Assembly (NCBI GenBank): GCA_018223185.1
Contig: JAAEYW010000006.1
Location: 1 to 64,000, forward strand
Source: Oceanospirillales bacterium
GTDB taxonomy: Bacteria > Pseudomonadota > Gammaproteobacteria > Pseudomonadales > Balneatricaceae
Length of the DNA: 64,000 nt
Reading direction: 5' to 3'
Shown here: positions 47,354 to 55,947 of the stretch, piece by piece
Numbering within the stretch: the first letter of the stretch is position 1
How the letters are laid out: each line of letters opens with the position of its first letter
Notes under the pieces: model-generated
Told to the model about the DNA's origin: nothing
Seen by the model: only the letters and a program-made list of their open reading frames with translations
Databases searched by the model: none
Made by a program: the position numbers and the translations under genes

Positions 47354-50300
47354 TTGTTGTCAGTGTTTAAAGATGAATATCAATTACCTAAGTCGGCCGG
47401 CGACATCCGGCGGATCGGCAACCTCTCCGGCAGCGGCCGCGGTATGCTTGCTGCAGAAATTGCCAGCCAGCATCCAGGCCTGATTATCTGCATCACCAAC
47501 GACAGTGACAGCGCCACCCGACTTGAATCTGAGATCCGTTTTTTTGGCGAAAAAGATGTCGAATGCATGCTGTTTTCTGACTGGGAAACCCTGCCATACG
47601 ATAATTTTTCGCCGCATCAGGACATCATATCAGAGCGACTTAACACCCTGTACAGACTGCCACAGATGCAGCGGGGGATATTAATTATCCCGGCGAGCAC
47701 GCTGATGCAACGGGTAGCACCGCAACGTTTTCTGGATAGCAACTCCCTGATCCTCGATCAGGGCCAGGCATTCAATCTGGATGAGATGCGCCGCAAGCTG
47801 ACAGATGCCGGTTATCATCTCACCGAAAACGTTTATGAACATGGTGAATTTGCCATCCGCGGCTCAATCATCGATATCTTTCCGATGGGTAGTAACACCC
47901 CCTACCGGATCGAACTGTTTGACGATGAGGTCGATACTCTGCGCAGTTTCGACCCTGAAAGCCAGCGTTCGATAGACAAAGTCGACAAGATTCGCGTACT
48001 ACCGGCAAAAGAGTTTCCTTTCGATGAGAATTCAATACGCAATTTTAAGCAGCGCTGGCGGGAAACCTTTGATGTAGATTATAAGCGCTGCTCGGTTTAT
48101 CAGGATGTAAATGACGGTATAAGCCCGCCCGGCATCGAGTACTACCAACCACTGTTCTTTGAGTCCAGCGCGACCCTGTTTGACTACCTGCCGGACAATG
48201 TACTGATCCTCACCGATACCAACCTGGAGGATCACTGCACTCAGTTCTGGGGGGAAGTTCAGGAGCGCTACGAAGAACGACGCTATGATGTTGAGCGCCC
48301 CATTCTGCCTCCGGACAGACTTTTCATACCGGCTAATGAGCTATTTGGCACCCTGAAAAAAATGCGGCGTATTCAGCTGCAACACAACAAAACCCAGGCA
48401 CGACCGGAATCCGGCCGCTACAACCTGAGCCTGGACGCCCCCCCTGAGCTAACCGTCAATGCCCAGGCCGCAAAACCACTGTCTGCGGTTGATGCCTTTC
48501 TGTCTGATACCAGCGACCGGGTACTGTTCTGCGCAGAATCCGCCGGTCGCCGTGAAGCGTTAATTGAGCTGCTCGGACGTATCAATATCAAGCCCCACCC
48601 GGTTGACCACCTGCAACAGTTTTTCAGCGATGGCTATCCGGTCAACATCTGCATTTTCCCACTGGAACTGGGCCTTAGTGCACCGGGCAGATTCCATCTG
48701 ATCACCGAAACACAGCTGTTTGGTCATCAGGTATTTCAGCGCCGCCGCCGCTCCAGAGAGCAGGAACAGTCTGATCAGATAATTAAAAACCTGACCGAAC
48801 TGAACATCGGAGCACCGGTGGTCCATATAGACCATGGTGTCGGTCGTTACCGGGGTTTGGTAACGCTGGATCTGGATTCGCAAACTTCAGAATTTCTTAA
48901 ACTCGAGTACGCTAACGAAGCCAACCTCTATGTCCCGGTCACCTCTCTGCATCTGATCAGTCGTTACTCGGGTGCAGGCGATGAACTCGCCCCCCTCCAC
49001 AGACTGGGCACTGAACAGTGGAGCAAGGCACGCCGCAAAGCTGCCGAAAAGGTGCGCGATACCGCAGCCGAACTGCTGGACATTTATGCCCGTCGTGCGG
49101 CACGCCGCGGCCACCAGTTTGATTCCCCGGATGAGCATTACGCCAGCTTCAGCGCAGCATTCCCTTTTGAGGAGACCGTTGACCAGGCCAACGCCATTCA
49201 GGCCGTCATAAAAGATATGCAATCAGAACAGCCGATGGACCGGCTGGTCTGCGGCGATGTTGGCTTCGGCAAAACGGAAGTCGCAATGCGCGCTGCATTC
49301 ATAGCCGTACAGAGCAACAAACAGGTGGCCATACTGGTACCCACTACCCTTCTGGCACAACAGCACTATGAAAATTTTCGCGATCGCTTTGCCGACTGGC
49401 CGGTTAATGTAGAACTGATCTCCCGGTTTCGCTCAGGTAAAGAGAGCAACGCAGTCATAGAATCCCTTAAAGAGGGCAAAACCGATATCGTTATCGGAAC
49501 CCATAAGCTGCTGCAGGGCGATATCAAATTCAGCGATCTGGGACTGCTGATCATTGATGAGGAACACCGGTTTGGCGTACAACAGAAAGAACGCCTGAAA
49601 TCACTGCGCTCAGAGGTTGATATCCTCACCCTGACCGCAACACCAATTCCCCGGACACTCAACATGGCGATGTCCGGCATCCGCGACCTGTCGATAATTG
49701 CCACCCCACCCGCCCGACGACTGTCGGTAAAAACCTTTGTACGCCAGGCTGATAAAGCACTCAAGAAGGAAGCGATTCTGCGGGAACTGCTGCGCGGCGG
49801 ACAGGTGTACTATCTGCATAATGAAGTTAAGGATATCGAGCAAACCGCTGCCGAGATCAACGAACTGGTGCCCGAGGCCCGTGTCGGCATCGGCCATGGT
49901 CAGATGCGCGAGCGTGAACTTGAGCAGGTGATGTCAGATTTCTACCATAAACGCTTTAACGTACTGGTCTGCACCACAATTATCGAAACAGGCATTGATG
50001 TACCCAACGCCAACACTATCATCATCGACCGGGCCGATAAGTTTGGTCTGGCACAACTTCACCAGTTACGGGGCCGGGTTGGCCGCTCCCACCATCAGGC
50101 ATACGCATACCTGACGACTCCCCACCCCAAAGCGATGACCACCGACGCGGTCAAACGACTTGAGGCGATTACCAGCGCCGATGAACTTGGTGCAGGCTTC
50201 ACCCTGGCGACCCACGATATGGAGATCCGCGGCACGGGTGAACTGCTGGGTGAAGGCCAGAGCGGTCAGATCCAGAATGTAGGCTTCTCCCTCTATCTCG

Positions 50301-50809
50301 AGATGCTGGAGCAGGCTGTTGAAGCGATACGCAAAGGCAAAACGCCTAACCTTGACGCCCCACTTAAACAGGGCGTAGAGATCAACCTGCGCGTTCCTGC
50401 ACTGATTCCTGATGACTACCTGCCGGATGTTCACAACCGCCTGATCATGTATAAACGCATCGCCAACGGCAAAAGCGAAACCGAACTGAAAGAACTTCAG
50501 ATCGAGATGATCGACCGGTTCGGCATACTGCCTGAGCAAACTAAAAACCTGTTCCGCCAGACATTACTGAAACTTCAGTGCGAACAGCTTGGCATCAGTA
50601 AAATTGACGCCGGGGACACCGGGGGACGAATCGATTTCGAAGCCGACACCATGGTCGATCCATTCAAACTGGTTCAACTGGTACAGCAACAGCCACAAAA
50701 ATTTCAGTTTGGCGGTGCCAGTCAGCTGAAGTTCACACTGAAGATGGATAAAATAGAGCAGCGCTTTAAAGCTGTTGAACAGCTACTTCAGCAATTGACC
50801 GGGAATTAA
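47354..50809 (+). CDS. mfd: transcription-repair coupling factor Mfd
   Basis: Mfd removes RNA polymerase stalled at DNA lesions and recruits UvrA. The N-terminal UvrB-like module has DWETLPYDNFSPHQDIISERL, the RNA-polymerase-interacting domain has VVHIDHGVGRYRGL, and the translocase has Walker A GDVGFGKTEVAMRAA and Walker B IIDEEHRFGV plus helicase motif TATPIPRTL. The C-terminal D7 domain closes the protein. The length (1151 aa) is normal. There is no ATG at the start: TTG 47354, TTG 47357 or GTG 47363 follow the GGAG at 47349; GTG 47363 has the best spacing (ten). Confidence 0.97.
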   Translation: MLSVFKDEYQLPKSAGDIRRIGNLSGSGRGMLAAEIASQHPGLIICITNDSDSATRLESEIRFFGEKDVECMLFSDWETLPYDNFSPHQDIISERLNTLYRLPQMQRGILIIPASTLMQRVAPQRFLDSNSLILDQGQAFNLDEMRRKLTDAGYHLTENVYEHGEFAIRGSIIDIFPMGSNTPYRIELFDDEVDTLRSFDPESQRSIDKVDKIRVLPAKEFPFDENSIRNFKQRWRETFDVDYKRCSVYQDVNDGISPPGIEYYQPLFFESSATLFDYLPDNVLILTDTNLEDHCTQFWGEVQERYEERRYDVERPILPPDRLFIPANELFGTLKKMRRIQLQHNKTQARPESGRYNLSLDAPPELTVNAQAAKPLSAVDAFLSDTSDRVLFCAESAGRREALIELLGRINIKPHPVDHLQQFFSDGYPVNICIFPLELGLSAPGRFHLITETQLFGHQVFQRRRRSREQEQSDQIIKNLTELNIGAPVVHIDHGVGRYRGLVTLDLDSQTSEFLKLEYANEANLYVPVTSLHLISRYSGAGDELAPLHRLGTEQWSKARRKAAEKVRDTAAELLDIYARRAARRGHQFDSPDEHYASFSAAFPFEETVDQANAIQAVIKDMQSEQPMDRLVCGDVGFGKTEVAMRAAFIAVQSNKQVAILVPTTLLAQQHYENFRDRFADWPVNVELISRFRSGKESNAVIESLKEGKTDIVIGTHKLLQGDIKFSDLGLLIIDEEHRFGVQQKERLKSLRSEVDILTLTATPIPRTLNMAMSGIRDLSIIATPPARRLSVKTFVRQADKALKKEAILRELLRGGQVYYLHNEVKDIEQTAAEINELVPEARVGIGHGQMRERELEQVMSDFYHKRFNVLVCTTIIETGIDVPNANTIIIDRADKFGLAQLHQLRGRVGRSHHQAYAYLTTPHPKAMTTDAVKRLEAITSADELGAGFTLATHDMEIRGTGELLGEGQSGQIQNVGFSLYLEMLEQAVEAIRKGKTPNLDAPLKQGVEINLRVPALIPDDYLPDVHNRLIMYKRIANGKSETELKELQIEMIDRFGILPEQTKNLFRQTLLKLQCEQLGISKIDAGDTGGRIDFEADTMVDPFKLVQLVQQQPQKFQFGGASQLKFTLKMDKIEQRFKAVEQLLQQLTGN

Positions 50810-50811
50810 AA

Positions 50812-51555
50812 ATGACCAAGCTCACTTCTGGGATCATACTGACTCTGACCCTGATTCTGCTTAACATCAGCATCGTTCAGGCCGATACCTCAAACTATAA
50901 GGTCGAACTGTTGATTTTCAGCCATAAACCCTCAGACACACTGAGTGATGAGATATGGCCTGACATCACCTCAATTCCACAGCGCAGCAGCCGCTCTCTT
51001 GCATACAACCAGCAGGACCAGAAGACTGACTACTTCACCCGCCTGCCAAAATCATCACTATCGCTGAGCAACAAGCAGGCCAGCCTGAGACGCAGCTCAC
51101 TGTACCAGGTACTTTTCCATGAAGCCTGGATTCAGCCTGTCAGCGAGACAAAGGGAGATAATGTGGTGAGAATTAATGGCGGCGAGATTCTCGACAATGG
51201 TTTATACGAACTGGATGGTTACATCTCCATTGATAAAGCCCGCTACCTGCATTTTCGCAGCGATCTGTTTCACAGCCGCCGACTCAGCCCGGAAGAGAGC
51301 CTGATGCTGTTAAAACCCTCCCCCGGCCCGACTCTAACAAGCAACGCGGAGACAAACCCTGAGTCCGGCTCCGAAATGCCACTCACGCAACCACAGGACA
51401 GCAGCATGAATGGTAACCACTACCTGACCCAGACCAGCATTCCGGACTTTATCACCGTAGAAATGGAAAGCGCCCGACGAATGCGCAGCAATGAACTGCA
51501 CTACCTTGATCACCCGCTGTTTGGCATGCTGGTCATGATATCTCCAGCCGAATAA
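50812..51555 (+). CDS. CsiV-family protein
   Basis: This exported protein has a signal peptide (residues ~1-25, cleavage after VQA) and a CsiV-like domain beginning YKVELLIFSHKPSD, with QVLFHEAWIQPV and GLYELDGYISIDKARYLHFRSDLF. A polar, Pro/Ser-rich linker (about 170-205) follows, and the end ARRMRSNELHYLDHPLFGMLVMISP is conserved. In Pseudomonas the homologue lies just after mfd, as here, and there is evidence for a role in modulating siderophore/peptidoglycan response; I cannot claim a function. It starts three bases after mfd. Confidence 0.87.
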   Translation: MTKLTSGIILTLTLILLNISIVQADTSNYKVELLIFSHKPSDTLSDEIWPDITSIPQRSSRSLAYNQQDQKTDYFTRLPKSSLSLSNKQASLRRSSLYQVLFHEAWIQPVSETKGDNVVRINGGEILDNGLYELDGYISIDKARYLHFRSDLFHSRRLSPEESLMLLKPSPGPTLTSNAETNPESGSEMPLTQPQDSSMNGNHYLTQTSIPDFITVEMESARRMRSNELHYLDHPLFGMLVMISPAE

Positions 51556-51558
51556 CAA

Positions 51559-51587
51559 AAAACGGAGCATCTATGCTCCGTTTTTTT
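51559..51587 (+). terminator. terminator of mfd-csiV
   Basis: CGGAGCAT (51563-51570) and ATGCTCCG (51573-51580) form a stem with a small loop (the closing A-T pairs may open), flanked by A6 and followed by T7. Confidence 0.92.
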
Positions 51588-52023
51588 ATGGTTCTTCGCG
51601 TGTCATGGGGAAGAATATAGAAACATCGATACCTTCATGGTTAAGCCCGGTTGACGAGCCCTCCAGGCAAGAACCCCCGCAGAGCGATTTTTCATTGAGG
51701 ACACCCTATCGTTGCAGGACGCCGCGCCAAAACCCTCTGACAAAGGCCTGAACGCTTAACGTTAAAAAGCGTTTTACCACAGAGTCCGCAGAGGACACGG
51801 AGAAGCACTATTAATCAGGTTTTCTCTGTGCTCTTCGTGTCCTTAGCATGCCCCCTGGGTACTGGGGTGAGTCGGTTTTAGATTCTAAGGACCCCTGCAA
51901 TATATAGCTCCACTACTATCTACCACGATGGAATTCTTTCCCGGTAAAGCGCGACAAACCTTTCATATGCCTGAGCAATCTTAATTAATTGACTCAGTCA
52001 GCACATCCGCCCAGCCATTCAGG
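51588..52023. other. gene-free region with inverted repeats
   Basis: No gene is visible. It holds an inverted repeat with AACGCTT (51751-51757) and AAGCGTT (51767-51773), and next to it the hairpin repeat listed below. The rest shows no motif that I can assign. Confidence 0.5.
51771..51847. repeat. long imperfect palindrome, probable dispersed repeat
   Basis: GGACACGGAGAAGCAC (51793-51808) is nearly the reverse complement of GTGCTCTTCGTGTCC (51828-51842), about 19 bases apart. The flanks (ACCACAGAGTCC at 51776-51787, TTTTCTCTGTGCT at 51820-51832) resemble the CACAGAG-rich palindromes dispersed through many gammaproteobacterial genomes. Only one copy is in the window. Confidence 0.6.
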
Positions 52024-52428
52024 CTACTTTTTCTTCGAGCATTTTACCTCACGGGTCAGCATCATATCCAGCTCTTCAGGCCAGACCACTAATCCGTCTT
52101 CGTCCTCTCCAGCATCTGGCAGAGGGAAAACCACTACGGCAAAACCATCTTCCTCCAGACCCGGAGTCCAGCGGTGATTCCACTGCTTAAGTGTAATTGG
52201 CATCGCCTCACACTCCGACCACTCACCGGTTGCCCACTGCTCTGCAAACTCGAGACCAGGCCACACCGGAACACAATCCTCATCGTCAGTGTTCAGCATC
52301 ACACAGCCATGCTCATCCGTAAGAATCCATAATTCACCGGTTTCAACTACCCGGTTAATCATATAATCGAAGCGCTGCTCCGCATCCAGCCCGGCAATCC
52401 GGTCCAGTTCATTCTGCTCAACAGTCAC
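52024..52428 (-). CDS. DUF2750-family protein
   Basis: This acidic protein (134 aa) has the DUF2750 pattern: LDAEQRFDYMINRVVETGELWILTDEHGCVMLNTDDEDCVPVWPGLEFAEQW, then WNHRWTPGLEEDGFAVVVFPLPD. Its role is unknown; it may be a small immunity or regulatory protein. I choose GTG 52428, with GGAGG four bases upstream; a longer frame from TTG 52488 adds 20 residues of untypical sequence. It follows the MscS gene on the same strand. Confidence 0.85.
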   Translation of the reverse strand: MTVEQNELDRIAGLDAEQRFDYMINRVVETGELWILTDEHGCVMLNTDDEDCVPVWPGLEFAEQWATGEWSECEAMPITLKQWNHRWTPGLEEDGFAVVVFPLPDAGEDEDGLVVWPEELDMMLTREVKCSKKK

Positions 52429-52490
52429 AAAACCTCCAACGCCCTGACGGGCAAACAAAGAAACGCCTGACTGGGGCGCTTCTATCAATA

Positions 52491-53597
52491 TTATTGAGCC
52501 GACTCAAACTGAGACTCAGCATTCTCGAGATGAATCGTCTGAGTAGGAAAGGCAAAATCAGCCCCGTGTTCATGAACGATCCTGATTATCCGCCCCATTA
52601 CATCCTGTTTTACTTCGTGAAAGTGCACCCAGTTTGTAGTTTTAGTGAAGGTATAGACAAAGAACTCCAGCGAATAGGGCGCGAAGCTGTTGAGATTGAC
52701 AATCAGCGTCTGGCTCTCATCAATCTCCGGGTGATTAATCAACATCTCCCTGACATCATTAATAACACCTTCGATCAAACTGGAATCCTCATAACGCAAC
52801 CCGATCTTTTCATAGATCCGGCGATTGGTCATCCGCGAGGGGTTTTCCAGCGATATACTCGCAAACGTGCCATTTGGCACATAGAGCGGCCGCTTATCAA
52901 AGGTACGAATACAGGTCAGTCGCCAGCCAATATTTTCTACCGTACCTTCGATCTCTTTGTCCGGAGAACGCACCCAGTCACCGACCTTGAAGGGCCGGTC
53001 GAGATAGATCATCAGACCACCAAAGAAATTTGCCAGCAGATCCTTGGCGGCAAACCCCACCGCGATTCCACCAATACCGCCGAAAGCAAGCACCCCGGAA
53101 ATACTGTAACCAAAAGTCTGCAGCACCACCAAAACAGCCGTAATAATAATGGAGAGTCGCAGCAGTTTACCCAGCGCACCAACTGTCGTTTCATCCATCG
53201 GATTTTTAACTTTATCTTCACTCACCAGAGCCCCTTCAGCCTGACGAATAAAGCGGATCAGGAACCAGGCGATCATCACAATCACCAGTCCCCTGCGCAA
53301 CGGGTCGACCAGGGTCACCAAAATAGAATCCGCTCCCGGATCTGCCAATTCGAACGCCAGACTGAGACCCAGAACCCAGATGAGCAACGCGATCGGGCGA
53401 CGCGCAGCATGAAGCAAAATGTCATCCCAGATATTGCGTGTTTTTGCCAGCTGAGCTTCTAAACGACGGAACACCCGGTTAGAGATAAAATTTCCCAGCA
53501 TGGTGAGAAAAACGACGATGAATACCTGAAAAATCCAGGCGTCAGCATAGCCGGACAATCCCAGCTCTGTGAAAACCTGCGAAAGCTGCTCCTGCAT
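52491..53597 (-). CDS. MscS-family mechanosensitive channel (YnaI/YbdG-like)
   Basis: This inner-membrane channel opens under hypo-osmotic stress. There are about five hydrophobic segments, the last of which forms the pore (SGVLAFGGIGGIAVGFAAKDLLANFFGGLMIYLDRPFKVGDWV), followed by the beta domain with CIRTFDKRPLYVPNGTFASISLENPSR and the alpha/beta C-terminal cage. The length is 368 aa, with a good ribosome site (GGAG, seven bases). It is downstream of nagZ on the same strand. Confidence 0.94.
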   Translation of the reverse strand: MQEQLSQVFTELGLSGYADAWIFQVFIVVFLTMLGNFISNRVFRRLEAQLAKTRNIWDDILLHAARRPIALLIWVLGLSLAFELADPGADSILVTLVDPLRRGLVIVMIAWFLIRFIRQAEGALVSEDKVKNPMDETTVGALGKLLRLSIIITAVLVVLQTFGYSISGVLAFGGIGGIAVGFAAKDLLANFFGGLMIYLDRPFKVGDWVRSPDKEIEGTVENIGWRLTCIRTFDKRPLYVPNGTFASISLENPSRMTNRRIYEKIGLRYEDSSLIEGVINDVREMLINHPEIDESQTLIVNLNSFAPYSLEFFVYTFTKTTNWVHFHEVKQDVMGRIIRIVHEHGADFAFPTQTIHLENAESQFESAQ

Positions 53598-53615
53598 TGT
53601 ATCGCTCCGAAATGT

Positions 53616-54641
53616 CTATTTAATAGCTGTTAACTGATGAGCCAGATCTGATGCACGCTGCCAGCGCTCAGTGCTGCAGATAGCATCGATACTGTATGAG
53701 TCTGTAGCACTCATCCGCTGAATACGTTCCGATCCCGGATGATCTGCCGCTTCCAGATACCTCAACACCTGAAGTGCAGCGAGCCGATTATTACACACCA
53801 ATAACATGTCGCAACCCGCTTCCAGTGCCTGCGCTGCGCGCGCCTCAAAGTCACCTGCCACACTGGCGCCTTCCATGGTCAGATCATCACTGAAAACAAC
53901 ACCCTCAAAACCCATCTCCCGCCGCAACCGCTGCTCAATCCAGTAAGGCGAAAAGCCTGCTGGCCGATCATCCACCTGACGATAGATCACATGAGCAGGC
54001 ATCAGCGCATCAAGCCCCTGTTCCATCAGACTGGTGAATGGGACCAGATCATGAGCCTCAATATCGGCCAGACTGCGCTCATCAATCGGAATATCCAGAT
54101 GCGAATCCGCAACGACCCAGCCGTGCCCCGGAAAATGCTTACCGGTTGAGGCCATCCCCGCCTCGCGCATCCCCTTAATGAATGCGCCGGCTAACGCCAC
54201 CACCTCTTCAGATCTGGCAGAAAAAGCCCGATCTCCGATCACCTGACTTACACCAAAATCAAGATCAAGCACCGGCGCAAAACTGATATCAATACCAAAA
54301 GCAACCAACTCAGCAGCCATCAGCCATCCAAGTTCGGTCGCTACGCTCAGCGCATTATCCCGATCTTCACTGTAAAGCGATCCAAGAACCGCCATCGGAG
54401 GCAAGCGGGTAAAGCCTTCACGAAACCGCTGCACCCGACCACCTTCCTGATCAACAGCGATCAGAATCTGCGGCGCACAAAGACGAATCTCCTGAACCAG
54501 ATCGGTTAGTTGCTGCGGGGACTGATAATTTCGACTAAACAGGATAAGACCACCCACCTGAGGGTTCTGCAGAAGGTGCTTATCCTCCTCTGTCAGACTC
54601 AGGCCAGCGATGTCCAGCATCAACGCTCCAGACATTGGCAT
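53616..54641 (-). CDS. nagZ: beta-N-acetylglucosaminidase NagZ
   Basis: NagZ is the cytoplasmic family-3 glycoside hydrolase that cleaves GlcNAc-anhydroMurNAc in peptidoglycan recycling. It has QVGGLILFSRNYQSPQQL, VDQEGGRVQRF, the mobile loop STGKHFPGHG with the catalytic His region, and SDDLTMEGA with the nucleophile Asp. The length is 341 aa. Starts at ATG 54641 or 54635 are both possible. Confidence 0.97.
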   Translation of the reverse strand: MPMSGALMLDIAGLSLTEEDKHLLQNPQVGGLILFSRNYQSPQQLTDLVQEIRLCAPQILIAVDQEGGRVQRFREGFTRLPPMAVLGSLYSEDRDNALSVATELGWLMAAELVAFGIDISFAPVLDLDFGVSQVIGDRAFSARSEEVVALAGAFIKGMREAGMASTGKHFPGHGWVVADSHLDIPIDERSLADIEAHDLVPFTSLMEQGLDALMPAHVIYRQVDDRPAGFSPYWIEQRLRREMGFEGVVFSDDLTMEGASVAGDFEARAAQALEAGCDMLLVCNNRLAALQVLRYLEAADHPGSERIQRMSATDSYSIDAICSTERWQRASDLAHQLTAIK

Positions 54642-54659
54642 TTTACTCTTCTGTTAAAA

Positions 54660-55133
54660 CTACTCGATTAAAACACAGGTACCAACACTGACACGATCGA
54701 ACAGATCGGCAATATCGCTGTTACGCATACGAATACAGCCATGAGACAAAGGCTGTCCCATCGGCTCACTGTCCGGTGTACCGTGAATGTATATATAGCG
54801 CTGCATTGTATCAACGCTGGACAACCGATTGCGACCTATTTCACAGCCAGACAACCAGAGAATGCGGGTTAAAATCCAGTCACGCTGAGGATAGCGCTGA
54901 GCTAACTCAGCAGAATAGAGCTCACCGGTATCACGACGAGCGATAAAGACTGTATTCAGCGGCTTTCCTGCGCCTATTTTGGCACGAATCAGGTGCTTAC
55001 CCCGGGGGGTGCAGCCACTGTTTTTTTGCTCGCCAACCCCGTTCAGAGCAGTGGATACAGGGTAGCGAATAAGGCAGACAGAGTCCCGCCACAGCTCGAG
55101 GCTCTGACGATTGATTGATATCCGGATATACAT
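54660..55133 (-). CDS. L,D-transpeptidase (YkuD fold) without a signal peptide
   Basis: The catalytic motif HGTPDSEPMGQPLSHGCIRMRN is the YkuD type, with His, Ser-His-Gly-Cys and Arg in the expected places, and TPRGKHLIRAKIG matches the fold. Such enzymes form 3-3 peptidoglycan cross-links or attach lipoproteins in the periplasm. The protein is short (157 aa), and no signal peptide or lipobox is present, so it may act in the cytoplasm or be exported otherwise. I use ATG 55133. It lies 18 bases upstream of nagZ, perhaps in one recycling unit. Confidence 0.92.
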   Translation of the reverse strand: MYIRISINRQSLELWRDSVCLIRYPVSTALNGVGEQKNSGCTPRGKHLIRAKIGAGKPLNTVFIARRDTGELYSAELAQRYPQRDWILTRILWLSGCEIGRNRLSSVDTMQRYIYIHGTPDSEPMGQPLSHGCIRMRNSDIADLFDRVSVGTCVLIE

Positions 55134-55154
55134 CACAGACCCACTTTCAGCACG

Positions 55155-55814
55155 TCAGAGACGAGTGAATGGTGTGTGCTCTGGACGAGCCTGAAGACCT
55201 GCCACCAACACTGGAATCATGCGATGCAGGGTGAGTTCTATCTCAGCCGCCCGCTCGTATTCACGCATCTCAATGGCAACCAGAGTCTGGAAGTTAGACA
55301 GGGTAAAAATGATTGTCCCCATCAGGAAGTGAAGCCTCCAGAAGAACTCCTCATCTGTCATAACCGGACTGTCTTTTCGCAACAGTTCAGTAAAAACAGC
55401 AAAAGAGCCGCGGTAACGGCTGAGTATTGCATCGCGCAACTCTTCCTGATTCTTCATATAGATAAGTTCCAGCAAGCGCATAAATACAGGAAGTGCAAAC
55501 TGTCTGGCTTTACCCAGCTTAAGCAGCGTGCGCATCAGCATTTCCAGCAACTCTTCCGAGGTTATGATACCCCCCTTCTCATCGGCCTGACGCTCAATCA
55601 GCAACACCTCAAGATCAGACATCAAGGGCGCGATATATTTCTCTGCAACCGCCGCTATAAGACCCTTCTTAGATCCGAAATGATAATTTACCGCCGCCAG
55701 ATTTACTTTTGCAGCACTGGTAATTTCCCGCATGGTTGTTTCAGCAAAGCCCTGTTCAGCAAACAGAGCTTCTGCAGATGATAATATCTTCTTTGCGGTT
55801 AATGACTGTCGCAT
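55155..55814 (-). CDS. TetR-family regulator, PsrA-like
   Basis: This repressor has an N-terminal TetR domain (KKILSSAEALFAEQGFAETTMREITSAAKVNLAAVNYHFGSKKGLIAAVAEKY) close to PsrA of Pseudomonas, and a C-terminal domain with FWRLHFLMGTIIFTLSNFQTL, matching the same subfamily. PsrA binds fatty acids and controls fatty-acid oxidation and rpoS; location near nagZ agrees with this. ATG 55814 has GGAG five bases upstream; the first in-frame start 15 codons earlier is untypical. A clear inverted repeat lies 43 bases upstream. Confidence 0.88.
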   Translation of the reverse strand: MRQSLTAKKILSSAEALFAEQGFAETTMREITSAAKVNLAAVNYHFGSKKGLIAAVAEKYIAPLMSDLEVLLIERQADEKGGIITSEELLEMLMRTLLKLGKARQFALPVFMRLLELIYMKNQEELRDAILSRYRGSFAVFTELLRKDSPVMTDEEFFWRLHFLMGTIIFTLSNFQTLVAIEMREYERAAEIELTLHRMIPVLVAGLQARPEHTPFTRL

Positions 55815-55856
55815 TGATGCTCCAATATCGGGATTATGAATCACACCAGAATCACT

Positions 55857-55878
55857 CAAATGAAAACAGCTTCATTTG
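55857..55878. promoter_or_regulatory. inverted repeat upstream of the PsrA-like gene
   Basis: CAAATGAA-AACAGC-TTCATTTG: perfect eight-base arms. It is 43 bases upstream of the regulator start and is probably its own operator. Confidence 0.55.
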
Positions 55879-55947
55879 TTTGAAACTTTTACAATATCAT
55901 TATAAGCAACAATCAGATAAACGCAGGCTTTCCCCTTACCATTTTGG

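Noticed and set aside
52494-53462. 322-codon frame antisense to the MscS gene
   Set aside because: Shadow frame; the MscS protein on the other strand is complete and conserved.
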